A stretch of 64,000 nt of DNA, from NCBI RefSeq assembly GCF_015476235.1, contig NZ_CP064338.1:3038001-3102000 (forward strand). Direction: 5' to 3'. Under the pieces are notes generated by a model. The model saw only the letters and a program-made list of their open reading frames with translations, was not told where the DNA came from and did no database searches. Shown piece after piece: positions 7,739-17,307 of this stretch; positions within the stretch are counted from its first letter, which is position 1, and each line of letters begins with the position of its first letter. Origin of the DNA: Caldimonas thermodepolymerans (lineage in GTDB: Bacteria; Pseudomonadota; Gammaproteobacteria; Burkholderiales; Burkholderiaceae_C). The translations under genes were made by a program, and so were the position numbers.

Positions 7739-8620
7739 TCAACGTGGACGCTGCGAGGAACGCACCATCGTGCGCATGTCCTGCAGCGACACGCGCGTCT
7801 CGCCACCTGCCACGGCGCGCGGTGCACCCTTGAAGGCATGGCCGTAGACGATCTCGAACGTGATCGCCACGCGTGCGGGGTCGGGTGCCTGCATCTGCGC
7901 CATCAGCGCGCGCTTCCAGCGTGGCGTGCGCAGGCCCGCATGGCGCTGCGGGTGGGTATTGCGCCCGAGCGTGCGCAGTTCCGCAAGCGCGGCTTCCGGC
8001 GTGGACCAGGTGAGCGTGATGCGCTCCATGTCCATCACCGGGTCGGCAAAGCCGGCATGCACCAGCATGTCACCGAGGTCGTGCATGTCGACGAACTCCG
8101 CACCCGCCGGCCCGTGACCATGCCGCGCGTGCAGCGCACGCAGCTCGCGCGCCGTGTCCGGCCCGAGGCACGAGAACATCGTGAACCCGTCGACTGCGAG
8201 CGCGCGGTGCCAGCGCCGGATCATCTCGGCCGGATCGGCCATCCAGTGCAACACCATGTTGGCCCACAGCAGCTGTGCGCCGGCCCCGTCGGCCTCGGCC
8301 TCGCTCAGCGCGCGCGGCGACTTGCCCCAGCGCGACGGCAACCACCAGGGCCGACGCTGCGCGGCCAGCCAGGCATCGCGCGCGGCCTCGTCGGGCTCGA
8401 CCGCGATGAGCTCGGCCTGCGGATAGGCCTGCTGCAACAGCGCCAGGCTGCCCGAGCGCGAACTCCACCAGTCCAGCACCCGCTGCGGCTTCGCCCTGAT
8501 GATCTCCAGGCGCTGCGCCATGCGGCGCGCCACTTCGGCATGCAGCCAGGGCGGCTGCGTGCCGCTGCGCCACCACGCAGCCGCGGCAGCGGGATCGAAG
8601 GGGCGCGGGGAAACGGGCAT
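7739..8620 (-). CDS. BioC-like SAM-dependent methyltransferase with altered motif I
   Basis: A 293-residue protein resembling malonyl-ACP O-methyltransferase BioC in its second half: LLWANMVLHWMADPAEMIRRW, FTMFSCLGPDTARELRAL and FVDMHDLGDMLVHAGFADPVMDME. The usual glycine-rich SAM motif (DxGxGxG) reads VLDWWSSRSGSLALL, so SAM binding or activity may be altered. The ATG at 8620 begins MPVSPRPFDP; an upstream in-frame extension to 8677 is less likely because TATACT sits 6 bases before this ATG. It is divergent from the comF-like gene. No biotin genes lie nearby, so the substrate is uncertain. Confidence 0.75.
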   Translation of the reverse strand: MPVSPRPFDPAAAAAWWRSGTQPPWLHAEVARRMAQRLEIIRAKPQRVLDWWSSRSGSLALLQQAYPQAELIAVEPDEAARDAWLAAQRRPWWLPSRWGKSPRALSEAEADGAGAQLLWANMVLHWMADPAEMIRRWHRALAVDGFTMFSCLGPDTARELRALHARHGHGPAGAEFVDMHDLGDMLVHAGFADPVMDMERITLTWSTPEAALAELRTLGRNTHPQRHAGLRTPRWKRALMAQMQAPDPARVAITFEIVYGHAFKGAPRAVAGGETRVSLQDMRTMVRSSQRPR

Positions 8621-8632
8621 GGACGCAGTATA
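8621..8632 (-). promoter_or_regulatory. -10-like hexamer 6 bases before the methyltransferase gene
   Basis: On the minus strand TATACT (8627-8632) is followed by six bases and the ATG at 8620. No ribosome site is visible and no -35 match lies at 16-18 bases. It may specify a leaderless mRNA. Confidence 0.35.
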
Positions 8633-8751
8633 TTGACCACCCGCTGCACGCGATGCGCGGCCTGGCGAAGGCCCCACGGCCGCACGCGTGCAGCGTGTCC
8701 CGACGGACCCTGGCCACGGGTGCAGGACCGGCCCGTGGGTGTGCCGCGATC

Positions 8752-9468
8752 ATGCTCACGTCCCTGTTGCTGCGTCCTGCGGCCTGGCTGCGTGCCTTGC
8801 CGAGCCAATGCGCGGTCTGCCGCACCTGGCAGGCCAGGCGCGTGTGTGCCGCCTGCTTGCGGCGCTTTGCGCGCACCGTGCCGCGCTGCGTGCGCTGCGC
8901 GATCCAGGTACCCGAAGGCGTCCTGACCTGCGGCGCCTGCCTGCGCCATCCGCCGCCGTGGACCCACGCGGTCGCCGCGCTCGACCACGCCTACCCGTGG
9001 GCCAAGCTCGTGGCCGACCTCAAGTTCCATGAGCGGCTCGACCTGGTCGAGCCGCTGGCGCAGCGGCTGCTCGCGGCGATCCGCGAGCGCGATGCCGCGC
9101 CACCCGAGCTCGTGCTGCCGGTGCCGCTGTCGCGCGCCCGCCTGGGCGAGCGCGGCTACAACCAGGCCTGGGAGATCGCGCGCTGGCTGGCGCGACGCCT
9201 CGGGCTGCCGGCGCATGCCGACTGGCTGGTGCGCGTGCGCGACACCGCGCAGCAGATGACGCTGTCGCAGGCGCAGCGCCGGACCAACCTGCGCGGGGCG
9301 TTCGCGGTCGAGCCGCACCGGCTGGCGGCGGTCCACGGGCGCTCCATCGCCCTCGTCGACGACGTGATGACCACCGGCGCCACTGCCGGCGAACTCGCGC
9401 GCACGCTGCTGCAGGCCGGTGCGCGCGAGGTGCGGGTGTGGATCGTCACGCGCACGCCGCGGGAATGA
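8752..9468 (+). CDS. ComF family phosphoribosyltransferase-like protein
   Basis: A protein of 238 residues from the ATG at 8752. The N-terminal half has paired cysteines (CAVC, CAAC, CVRC, CGAC) that suggest a zinc ribbon. The C-terminal half has a type I phosphoribosyltransferase fold with LVLPVPLSRARLGERGYNQ and the PRPP loop SIALVDDVMTTGATAGE. ComF proteins are linked to DNA uptake in naturally competent bacteria, but orthologues also occur in species not known to be competent. The reading frame continues upstream to 8653, but that part overlaps the divergent methyltransferase start region and shows no family similarity. trmL follows 25 bases later. Confidence 0.88.
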   Translation: MLTSLLLRPAAWLRALPSQCAVCRTWQARRVCAACLRRFARTVPRCVRCAIQVPEGVLTCGACLRHPPPWTHAVAALDHAYPWAKLVADLKFHERLDLVEPLAQRLLAAIRERDAAPPELVLPVPLSRARLGERGYNQAWEIARWLARRLGLPAHADWLVRVRDTAQQMTLSQAQRRTNLRGAFAVEPHRLAAVHGRSIALVDDVMTTGATAGELARTLLQAGAREVRVWIVTRTPRE

Positions 9469-9480
9469 TGTCCCCGCGCC

Positions 9481-9493
9481 GATAATCGCGGAC
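9481..9493 (+). promoter_or_regulatory. -10-like hexamer 7 bases before trmL
   Basis: GATAAT at 9481-9486, then seven bases and the ATG at 9494. There is no ribosome site within 15 bases. No -35 element was found, so this could equally be an unstructured, AU-rich translation start. Confidence 0.3.
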
Positions 9494-9964
9494 ATGTTCC
9501 GCATCGTGCTCGTCGAACCGGAGATCCCGCCCAACACCGGCAACGTGATCCGCCTGGCGGCCAACACCGGCTGCGAGCTGCACCTGGTGGAGCCGCTCGG
9601 CTTCTCGATGGAAGACCGCCTGATGCGGCGCGCCGGGCTGGACTACCACGAGTACGCGGACGTGCAGCGCCATGCCTCGTGGGACGCCTTCCTGCAGGCC
9701 CGGCAGCCGCAACGCGAGCGCATGTTCGCGTTCACCACGCACGGCAGCCGCCCGTTCGCGGACGTGGCCTGGCAGCCGGGCGACTGGCTGGTGTTCGGCG
9801 CCGAATCGCGCGGCCTCGCCCCTGCGGTGCGCGAGTCCTTCCCGCCCGGGCAGCGCGTGCGCCTGCCGATGCGGCCCGGCCAGCGCAGCCTGAACCTGTC
9901 GAACACCGTCGCGGTGGCGGTGTTCGAGGCGTGGCGGCAGAACGGCTACGCGGGCGGGGCGTGA
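9494..9964 (+). CDS. trmL: tRNA (cytidine(34)-2'-O)-methyltransferase
   Basis: SPOUT-class methyltransferase that 2'-O-methylates the wobble base of tRNA-Leu. The 156-residue length is normal. Signature blocks are VLVEPEIPPNTGNVIRLAAN at the N-terminus, LVFGAESRGLAP in the middle and the knot region IPMRPG-like RLPMRPGQRSLNLSNTVAV near the end. The ATG at 9494 gives the family N-terminus MFRIVLVEPEIPP; upstream in-frame codons carry no similarity. It converges on the Bug-type gene with 1 base between stops. Confidence 0.94.
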   Translation: MFRIVLVEPEIPPNTGNVIRLAANTGCELHLVEPLGFSMEDRLMRRAGLDYHEYADVQRHASWDAFLQARQPQRERMFAFTTHGSRPFADVAWQPGDWLVFGAESRGLAPAVRESFPPGQRVRLPMRPGQRSLNLSNTVAVAVFEAWRQNGYAGGA

Positions 9965-9965
9965 A

Positions 9966-10940
9966 TCACTCGGGTTGCACGCCGGCGGCCTTGATCACGC
10001 GGCCCCAGTTCTCGCGCTCGGACTTCATCAGCTGGGCCAGCGCCTGCGGCGCGGTGCCTGCGGCGGTGAAGTACTGCGCCAGCATCTTCGCGCGCACCTC
10101 GTCGCTCTTGATGATGCGCACCAGCTCCTGGCTGAGCCGGTCGATGACGGGCTTGGGCGTGCCGGCCGGCGCCAGCACGGCCTGCCAGGAGATGGCCTCG
10201 AAGCCGGGGTAGCCCAGCTCGGCGAACGACGGCAATTCCGGCAGCGCCGCGCTGCGGCCGGCAGTCGTCACGCCCAGCGCGACCAGCTTGCCGGCCCTCA
10301 CCTGTCCCATCGCGATGCCGGGCACCATGAAGGCGGCCTGCACCTCGCCGGCCAGGATCGCGTTGACGATCTGCGGGAAGCCCTGGTAGGGCACGTGCGC
10401 GAGGTCGATGCCGGCGCGCGCCTTGAACAGCTCCATCGCCAGGTGCGAGGCGCTGCCGTTGCCCACCGAGCCGTAGTTGAGCTGGCCCTTGCGTTCCCGG
10501 GCGATGCGCACGAAGTCGGCCAGCGTCTTCGCCCCCAGCTGCGGCGAGACCACCAGCACGTTGGGACTGGTCGCGACCAGGCTGACCGGCGCGAGCTGCC
10601 GGACCGGGTCGTACGGCAGGCTCCTGCTCAGCAGCGGCGCGGTGACCAGCGGCCCCTGGATCGTGAACAGCAGCGTGTAGCCGTCCGGCGCGGCCTTGGC
10701 CACCAGCCCGGTGCCGATGTTGCCGCCCGCGCCGGGCCGGTTCTCGACCACGATGGTCTGCCCGAGCGCGTGCGACAGCGGCTCGGCGACGACACGCGCG
10801 ATCAGGTCCGGCGAGCTGCCGGCCGGAAACGGCACGACCAGGCGGATGGTCCGCGCCGGCCACGGCTGCTGCGCCTGCACGGGCCAGGACAGCGATGCGG
10901 CCGCCGCACCGGCGACCTTCAACCACTGACGACGTTGCAT
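9966..10940 (-). CDS. Bug family tripartite tricarboxylate transporter substrate-binding protein
   Basis: Periplasmic solute-binding protein of the Bug/TctC family, 324 residues. The N-terminus RRQWLKVAGAAAASLSWPVQA is a signal peptide with a Tat-like RR-x-W-L-K motif. The mature part has the family blocks IRLVVPFPAGSSPD, VVENRPGAGGNIGT, GYTLLFT and YGSVGNGSASHLA. These families are greatly expanded in Burkholderiales and usually bind carboxylates; the ligand cannot be told here and no transporter genes are adjacent. GGAGG lies just before the ATG at 10940. It is 32 bases after gpsA. Confidence 0.92.
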   Translation of the reverse strand: MQRRQWLKVAGAAAASLSWPVQAQQPWPARTIRLVVPFPAGSSPDLIARVVAEPLSHALGQTIVVENRPGAGGNIGTGLVAKAAPDGYTLLFTIQGPLVTAPLLSRSLPYDPVRQLAPVSLVATSPNVLVVSPQLGAKTLADFVRIARERKGQLNYGSVGNGSASHLAMELFKARAGIDLAHVPYQGFPQIVNAILAGEVQAAFMVPGIAMGQVRAGKLVALGVTTAGRSAALPELPSFAELGYPGFEAISWQAVLAPAGTPKPVIDRLSQELVRIIKSDEVRAKMLAQYFTAAGTAPQALAQLMKSERENWGRVIKAAGVQPE

Positions 10941-10972
10941 GTACACCTCCGTGTGGGATTCGGTGGACGGGC

Positions 10973-11953
10973 TCACCACTCCGCGCGGGCGCTGCGGCCC
11001 ATCAGCCGTTCCAGCCCCTGCTGCGGCGTGAGGCGCCCGTCCAGGATCTGCGTGACCGCCTCGGTGATCGGCATCTCGACGCCGCGCTCGCGCGCGCGCT
11101 GCAGCACGGTCGGGGCGCTGTAGACGCCTTCGGCCACGTGGCCGAGCTCGGCGAGGATCTGCGCCAGCGACTTGCCCTGCGCGAGCTGCAGGCCGACCTG
11201 GCGGTTGCGCGACAGGTCGCCGGTGGCGGTCAGCACCAGGTCGCCCAGGCCGCTCAGGCCCATGAAGGTCTCGGGGCGGGCGCCGAGCGCCAGGCCCAGC
11301 CGGGTCATCTCGGCCAGGCCGCGCGTCACCAGCGCGGCGCGCGCGTTGAGGCCGAGGCCCATGCCGTCGGCGATGCCGGTGGCGATCGCCAGCACGTTCT
11401 TGACCGCCCCGCCCACCTCCACCCCGGCCGGATCCGGCGAGGTGTAGACGCGCAGCGCGTCGCCGTGGAAGGCGTGCACCGCGGCCTCGGCCAGCGCGGC
11501 ATCGGTACTCGCGGCCACCAGTGCGGTGGGCAGGCCGCGCGCCACCTCGAGCGCAAAGCTGGGCCCGGACAGCACGCCCACGCGCGCCTGCGGGCGCACC
11601 TCGCGGGCCACCTCGTGGCCGAGCAGGCCGGTGCCGGCCTCGAAGCCCTTGCACAGCCACCACACGCAGGCGTCTTCGGGGACGCGGCCGAGCATCTCGC
11701 GCAGCGCGGCCATCGGCGTGGCGACCACCAGCAGCCCGCCCTGCGCATGGCGCAGGGCCTGGTCGAAGTCACTGCTGACGAGGAGTTCCGGCGGCAGGTC
11801 CGCGCCGGACAGGTAGCGTTCGTTGCGTCGCGCCTGCTGCATGGACGCTGCCTGCGCGGCGTCGCGCGCCCACAGCAGCGTCGGATGCCGCGGCGCGGTG
11901 CTCGCCGCCAGCGCCGTCCCCCAGGCGCCGGCGCCCAGGACGGTGATGTTCAT
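10973..11953 (-). CDS. gpsA: NAD(P)H-dependent glycerol-3-phosphate dehydrogenase
   Basis: Makes sn-glycerol 3-phosphate from dihydroxyacetone phosphate for phospholipid synthesis, in the cytoplasm. The 326-residue length is normal. The Rossmann motif is [12 protein letters not shown] at residues 5-16; later blocks are [46 protein letters not shown] with the catalytic lysine, and [14 protein letters not shown]. It starts 18 bases after the secB stop, so secB-gpsA is probably one unit. Confidence 0.97.
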   Translation of the reverse strand: MNITVLGAGAWGTALAASTAPRHPTLLWARDAAQAASMQQARRNERYLSGADLPPELLVSSDFDQALRHAQGGLLVVATPMAALREMLGRVPEDACVWWLCKGFEAGTGLLGHEVAREVRPQARVGVLSGPSFALEVARGLPTALVAASTDAALAEAAVHAFHGDALRVYTSPDPAGVEVGGAVKNVLAIATGIADGMGLGLNARAALVTRGLAEMTRLGLALGARPETFMGLSGLGDLVLTATGDLSRNRQVGLQLAQGKSLAQILAELGHVAEGVYSAPTVLQRARERGVEMPITEAVTQILDGRLTPQQGLERLMGRSARAEW

Positions 11954-11971
11954 CGGCAGGAACGGCGGGGA

Positions 11972-12448
11972 TCAGGCGCTGGTGATGATCGGCGAGCCGC
12001 CGTTGCCGCCCTGCTGCTGTTGCTGCTGCAGCTGGGCCTCGTACATGGCCTGGAAGTTGACCTCGGCCAGGTGCACCGGCGGGAAACCGGCGCGCGAGAT
12101 CACGTCGGCCACCACGGCGCGCAGGTACGGGTAGACGATCTGCGGGCAGGCGATGCCGATGATGGGGTTGACCTGGTCTTCCGGGATGTTGCGGATCTCG
12201 AAGATGCCGGCCTGCTTGGCCTCGACCAGGAACAGGGTCTTGTCCTTGACCTTGGTGTGCACCGTGGCCACCACGCTGACCTCGAACACGCCGTCGGCGA
12301 CCGGCTGCGCCTCCAGGCCCAGGTTGATGTCCACCTTGGGCTGTTCCTGCTCCAGCAGGATCTGCGGGGAATTGGGCTGCTCCAGCGACAGATCCTTCGT
12401 GTAGACGCGCTGGATCTGGAACACGGGGTTGTTTGCTTGCTCGGCCAT
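11972..12448 (-). CDS. secB: Protein-export chaperone SecB
   Basis: Tetrameric cytosolic chaperone that keeps preproteins unfolded and hands them to SecA. The product is 158 residues; blocks [29 protein letters not shown] and [14 protein letters not shown] are typical, and the C-terminal tail [13 protein letters not shown] is low-complexity. The ATG at 12448 gives [13 protein letters not shown]; a longer in-frame extension has no similarity. secB follows grxC, but a terminator between them suggests a separate promoter; CATAAT on the minus strand at 12517-12522 is a possible -10 box. Confidence 0.96.
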   Translation of the reverse strand: MAEQANNPVFQIQRVYTKDLSLEQPNSPQILLEQEQPKVDINLGLEAQPVADGVFEVSVVATVHTKVKDKTLFLVEAKQAGIFEIRNIPEDQVNPIIGIACPQIVYPYLRAVVADVISRAGFPPVHLAEVNFQAMYEAQLQQQQQQGGNGGSPIITSA

Positions 12449-12474
12449 GGTGAGTGTCGTTCTTCCTCGGAAAC

Positions 12475-12506
12475 GAAAAGCCCGCAACCGGTAGGGGGTG
12501 CGGGCT
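12475..12506 (-). terminator. Intrinsic terminator after grxC
   Basis: On the minus strand AGCCCGCA (12499-12506), a 12-base loop, TGCGGGCT (12479-12486), then TTTCGTTT-like T-rich sequence. It separates the rhodanese-grxC unit from secB-gpsA and lies inside what would otherwise look like one operon. Confidence 0.75.
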
Positions 12507-12569
12507 GCGAACACGCATTATGGCCGAGCCGGAAGCTGCTCCGGCGCGGCCTGCGTCAGATGTGCTCGC

Positions 12570-12833
12570 TCAGGCGCGGCCTTCGAGCAGGGGGATCAGG
12601 CCGCCGCGCTGGTCCAGCGCGATCAGGTCGTCGCAACCACCCACGTGCGTGTCCCCGATGAAGATCTGCGGCACGGTGCGCCGGCCGGTGAGGCTCGTCA
12701 TCGCCTCGCGCTGGGCCGGATCCAGGTCGACCCGGATCTCCTCGATCTCGGCCACGCCGCGCTGCTTGAGCAGCATCTTCGCGCGCTGGCAGTACGGGCA
12801 CACCAGCGTCGTGTACATCTTCACGGGTTGCAT
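12570..12833 (-). CDS. grxC: Glutaredoxin 3
   Basis: Small glutathione-dependent thiol oxidoreductase, 87 residues. It has the dithiol active site CPYCQRAK at residues 12-19 and the glutathione-binding TVPQIFIGDTHVGGCDDL. The frame runs far upstream, but only from the ATG at 12833 does it encode a glutaredoxin of normal size. It follows the rhodanese gene by 41 bases; in this order the two redox and sulfur proteins precede secB. Confidence 0.96.
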   Translation of the reverse strand: MQPVKMYTTLVCPYCQRAKMLLKQRGVAEIEEIRVDLDPAQREAMTSLTGRRTVPQIFIGDTHVGGCDDLIALDQRGGLIPLLEGRA

Positions 12834-12874
12834 GCAGCAGTCCTTCGTCCTGGCCCTGCGGGCGGTGAGCACCT

Positions 12875-13288
12875 TCAGGCCGTGGTTTTCTCGATCGGCA
12901 GGTTCGCTTCGCGCCACGCCGCCGTGCCACCGGCCAGCGGCACGGCCTTCTCGTAGCCCGACTTGCGCAGCGTAGCCGCAGCACGCGAAGCGCGTGCGCC
13001 GGTCGGACAAACCACGATGATGGGCAGGGACTTGTTGGACGGCAGCTCCCTGGCGCCTTCCAGGCTGCCGAAGGGGATGTTGCGCGCGCCGGCGACATGG
13101 CCCGCGGCGTATTCGGCCGGCTCGCTGACGTCGACGACCACGGCCTTCTCGCGGTTGATCAGCAGCACCGCCTGGGCCGTGCTGACCGCACCGGCACGGG
13201 TGCCGCGGGTGACGAGCGGCCACACCAGCATGCCGCCGGAGACGAAGGCGACCAGGATGAGGAACCAGTTGTCGATGATGAATTTCAC
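12875..13288 (-). CDS. Membrane-anchored rhodanese-like protein
   Basis: A 137-residue protein with one N-terminal membrane helix (about 7-28) and a rhodanese domain. Blocks are KAVVVDVSEPAEYAAGHVAGARNIP and the active loop VVCPTGARASRAA with the catalytic cysteine. Such proteins transfer sulfane sulfur or bind sulfur species; a YibN-like role near secB and grxC is plausible. The start codon is GTG (13286-13288), giving MKFIIDNWFLIL, which fits the family N-terminus. Confidence 0.88.
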   Translation of the reverse strand: MKFIIDNWFLILVAFVSGGMLVWPLVTRGTRAGAVSTAQAVLLINREKAVVVDVSEPAEYAAGHVAGARNIPFGSLEGARELPSNKSLPIIVVCPTGARASRAAATLRKSGYEKAVPLAGGTAAWREANLPIEKTTA

Positions 13289-13460
13289 TTGGGAAACCTG
13301 AACGGTGGCTGGGGAACGGGCACCTGCTGCGGCAGCCCCGGCGCCTGACGCGCCAGGCCCCTGCAGGCAGGCCGTGACGGGCGCGGATTATAGAATTCCG
13401 GGCTTTTGGGCAAGTTGCCGCCCTCTCCCGGATCTCAAGACATCTCTTCAGGAGGCTTCG

Positions 13461-14204
13461 ATGTACAAGCTCGTGCTCATCCGTCACGGTGAGTCCACCT
13501 GGAACCTGGAAAACCGCTTCACGGGCTGGACCGACGTCGAGCTCACGCCCACCGGCGTCGAGCAGGCCAAGGAGGCTGGCCGCATCCTGAAGGTCGAAGG
13601 CTACGACTTCGACGTGGCCTACACCTCGGTGCTCAAGCGCGCGATCTGGACGCTGTGGCACGTGCTGGACCAGATGGACCGCACCTGGCTGCCGGTGGTG
13701 CACAGCTGGCGCCTCAACGAGCGCCACTACGGCGCGCTGCAAGGGCTGAACAAGGCCGACATGGCCAAGCAGTACGGCGAGGAGCAGGTGCTGATCTGGC
13801 GCCGCAGCTACGACGTGCCGCCGCCCGCGCTGGACCCGAACGACCCGCGCGGCCAGCGCCAGGACATCCGCTACACGAAGCTGCAGCCCGAGCAGATCCC
13901 GCTGACCGAATGCCTGAAGGACACGGTGGCGCGCGTGCTGCCGTTCTGGAACGATTCGATCGCGCCGGCCATCAAGGCGGGCAAGCGCGTCGTGATCGCC
14001 GCGCACGGCAACAGCATCCGCGCGCTGGTGAAGTACCTCGACAACATCTCCGACAGCGACATCGTCGGGCTGAACATCCCGAACGGCATCCCGCTGGTCT
14101 ACGAGCTGGACGCCGAGCTGAAGCCGATCCGGCACTACTACCTGGGCGACGCCGAAGCCGCCGCCCGCGCCGCGGCCGCCGTGGCCAGCCAGGGCAAGGC
14201 CTGA
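13461..14204 (+). CDS. gpmA: 2,3-bisphosphoglycerate-dependent phosphoglycerate mutase
   Basis: Interconverts 3- and 2-phosphoglycerate in glycolysis and gluconeogenesis. The 247-residue product has the phospho-histidine motif [18 protein letters not shown] at residues 6-23, [15 protein letters not shown], and the second histidine in [12 protein letters not shown]. The ATG at 13461 follows a strong AGGAGG. A TATAGA stretch at about 13389 may be a -10 box, but I found no -35. The C-terminal [15 protein letters not shown] tail is alanine-rich. It converges on plsC. Confidence 0.97.
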   Translation: MYKLVLIRHGESTWNLENRFTGWTDVELTPTGVEQAKEAGRILKVEGYDFDVAYTSVLKRAIWTLWHVLDQMDRTWLPVVHSWRLNERHYGALQGLNKADMAKQYGEEQVLIWRRSYDVPPPALDPNDPRGQRQDIRYTKLQPEQIPLTECLKDTVARVLPFWNDSIAPAIKAGKRVVIAAHGNSIRALVKYLDNISDSDIVGLNIPNGIPLVYELDAELKPIRHYYLGDAEAAARAAAAVASQGKA

Positions 14205-14226
14205 CCGTCCCCGCCGCGCCGGCCGT

Positions 14227-14958
14227 TCAGCCCAGTGCCGCGAGGCGCTCGGCGATACGGTCCGACAGCAGGCGCGCCAGCGCGCGCCGGTCGGCATGGC
14301 GCGTGCCCTCGGCCGGCAGGAAGCACACCTGCACCGCGAGCCCGCGGGCACGCAGCACGTTCCACAGCGAGGCGACCAGGCTGGTGTCGCCGACATAGGC
14401 CGCCGCCGGGCTGACCGCATGCTGCGCGTCGCGGTAGCGCAGCGCGACCGGCTGCACCGGCACGCCGGTGGCGATCGCGGCCTGCAGCAGGTTGGCATGG
14501 AAGGGCAGCAGGCCCGTGCCGTCCGAGGTCGTGCCCTCGGGAAACACCGCCACCGTGTCGCCGGCCTCCAGCGCCTCGGCCATCTGGTGCACCACGCGCA
14601 TCGCGTCGCGCCGCCGCTCGCGCTCGATGTAGAGCGTGTCCGCGGCCGAGACCATGCGGTTGAGCAGCGGCCAGTGCCGCACCTCGGCCTTGGAGACGAA
14701 GCGCGCCGGCGCCACCGCGTTGATCGCGACGATGTCCAGCCACGAGACATGGTTGGCGACGAAAAGCTTGGCGCCCGGGCGCGGCGTGCCCTCGACGACC
14801 AGCTCGGCGTCGATCGTGCGCAGCAGCTTGCGCGACCACCACTGCACGCGCGCGCGCCGGCCCTCGGCGTCGAGGTGGCCGAACTGCAGCAGCACGACCG
14901 CGAGGCCGTGCAGCACGTGCAGCCCCAGGCGGACCAGCCGCACGCCGGCGCGCAGCAT
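14227..14958 (-). CDS. Lysophospholipid acyltransferase (PlsC-like)
   Basis: Membrane acyltransferase, 243 residues, that probably adds an acyl chain to lysophosphatidate or a related acceptor. It has the catalytic NHVSWLD (H-x4-D) and the acceptor motif VFPEGTTSDG. The N-terminal 25 residues are hydrophobic. The start at 14958 lies 14 bases after the stop of the pyrC-like gene, so it is likely the last gene of the yqgE-ruvX-pyrRBC' operon. Whether it is the main 1-acylglycerol-3-phosphate acyltransferase or a paralogue cannot be told here. Confidence 0.9.
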   Translation of the reverse strand: MLRAGVRLVRLGLHVLHGLAVVLLQFGHLDAEGRRARVQWWSRKLLRTIDAELVVEGTPRPGAKLFVANHVSWLDIVAINAVAPARFVSKAEVRHWPLLNRMVSAADTLYIERERRRDAMRVVHQMAEALEAGDTVAVFPEGTTSDGTGLLPFHANLLQAAIATGVPVQPVALRYRDAQHAVSPAAAYVGDTSLVASLWNVLRARGLAVQVCFLPAEGTRHADRRALARLLSDRIAERLAALG

Positions 14959-14972
14959 CGCGGCGGCTGCGC

Positions 14973-16280
14973 TCAGGCCCCCGGCAGGCCGGACTCGTAG
15001 GCGACCTGGCCGGCCACCACGGTACAGCGCACCCGACCGGGCAGTTCGTAGCCGTTGAACGGCGTGTGGCGGCCCTGGCTCCTGAGCTGGGCGGGCTCGA
15101 CCACCCAGCGGGCCTCGGGGTCGAACAGGCACAGGTCGGCCACGCCGCCTTCGACCAGGCGCCCGGCGCTCGAGCCGAGCGAGCCGATCGCCTCGCCCAG
15201 CACCCGTACCGGCTCGTTCGTGATGACACCCAGCGTGCGCAGCAGGCCGATGCCCTGCTCCTCGCCCCACTTGAGCGCCAGGCTCAGCAGCAGCTCCAGG
15301 CCCGTGGCGCCCGGTTCGGCCTCGCCGAACGGCAGCGTCTTGGCGTCCTCGTCGACCGGCGTGTGGTCGCTGGTCAGCGCGTCGATGGTGCCGTCGGCCA
15401 GTGCCTGGCGGATCGCGTCGCGGTCGCGCTGCTGGCGCAGCGGCGGCGTCAGCCGCATCGCGGCGTTGAAGTAGCCGATGTCGACGTCGGTGAGGTGCAG
15501 GTTGTTGATGCTGACGTCGCAGGTCACCGGCAGCCCCTCCGCCTTGGCGGCGCGCACCAGCGCCAGGCCGGCCGCGCTGCTGATGCGGCACAGGTGCACG
15601 CGCGCGCCGGTGACGCGCATCAGCTCGAAGATGGTGTGCAGCGCGATGGTCTCGGCCACCACCGGCACGCCGGGCAGGCCCAGCCGCGTGGCCACCGGGC
15701 CGCTGGCGGCCACGCCCTTGCCGAGGTAGGCGTCCTGCGGGCGCAGCCAGACCGTGTAGCCGAAGGTCGAGGCGTACTGCAGCGCACGCATCAGCACCTG
15801 GGTGTCCTTCAGCGGCACGTCGGCCTGGGAGAAGCCGACGCAGCCGGCTTCGGTCAGCTCGGCCATCTCGGTCAGCACCTCGCCGGCCAGGCCGCGCGTG
15901 AGCGCGCCCAGCGGGTACAGGCGCAGCTGGTTCAGGTTGCGCGCGCGGAACTTGAGCATCTGCACCAGGCCGGGCTCGTCCAGCGGCGGGTCGGTGTCGG
16001 GCGGGCAGACCATGCTGGTCACGCCGCCGGCCACCGCGGCGGCCATCTCGCTTTCCAGCATGCCTTCGTGCTCGTGGCCCGGCTCGCGCAGGCGCACCGA
16101 CAGGTCCACGAGGCCGGGCGCGACCACCAGGCCGGTGGCGTCGATGACGCGGTCGGGAGTGAACTCGCCGCTGACGGTGCCGAGCGAGACGATGCGCCCG
16201 GCGGCGATCGCGACGTCGCCGGTGCGGTCGAGTTGGGAGGCCGGGTCGACGAGGCGGCCGTTCTTGATCAGGATCTTCAT
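14973..16280 (-). CDS. pyrX: Dihydroorotase-like protein lacking metal ligands (PyrC'/PyrX)
   Basis: A 435-residue amidohydrolase-fold protein of the dihydroorotase family. The usual metal site DxHxH before LREPG reads DLSVRLREPG (Ser61, Arg63), and the later His-containing strand reads WLRPQDAYLG, so two or more zinc ligands are gone; SDHTPVDED is kept. In Pseudomonas an inactive dihydroorotase encoded after pyrB is needed to assemble aspartate carbamoyltransferase. The same order here, 22 bases after pyrB, suggests a structural partner rather than an enzyme. A catalytic dihydroorotase should exist elsewhere in the genome. Confidence 0.9.
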   Translation of the reverse strand: MKILIKNGRLVDPASQLDRTGDVAIAAGRIVSLGTVSGEFTPDRVIDATGLVVAPGLVDLSVRLREPGHEHEGMLESEMAAAVAGGVTSMVCPPDTDPPLDEPGLVQMLKFRARNLNQLRLYPLGALTRGLAGEVLTEMAELTEAGCVGFSQADVPLKDTQVLMRALQYASTFGYTVWLRPQDAYLGKGVAASGPVATRLGLPGVPVVAETIALHTIFELMRVTGARVHLCRISSAAGLALVRAAKAEGLPVTCDVSINNLHLTDVDIGYFNAAMRLTPPLRQQRDRDAIRQALADGTIDALTSDHTPVDEDAKTLPFGEAEPGATGLELLLSLALKWGEEQGIGLLRTLGVITNEPVRVLGEAIGSLGSSAGRLVEGGVADLCLFDPEARWVVEPAQLRSQGRHTPFNGYELPGRVRCTVVAGQVAYESGLPGA

Positions 16281-16302
16281 GGTTGCAGCCTCTGTTGCGT
16301 GC

Positions 16303-17265
<963 letters not shown>

Positions 17266-17307
17266 GACGGCCTCGGGAAAGGTCTCGTTCTTGGGCGTCG
17301 CCCCGGG

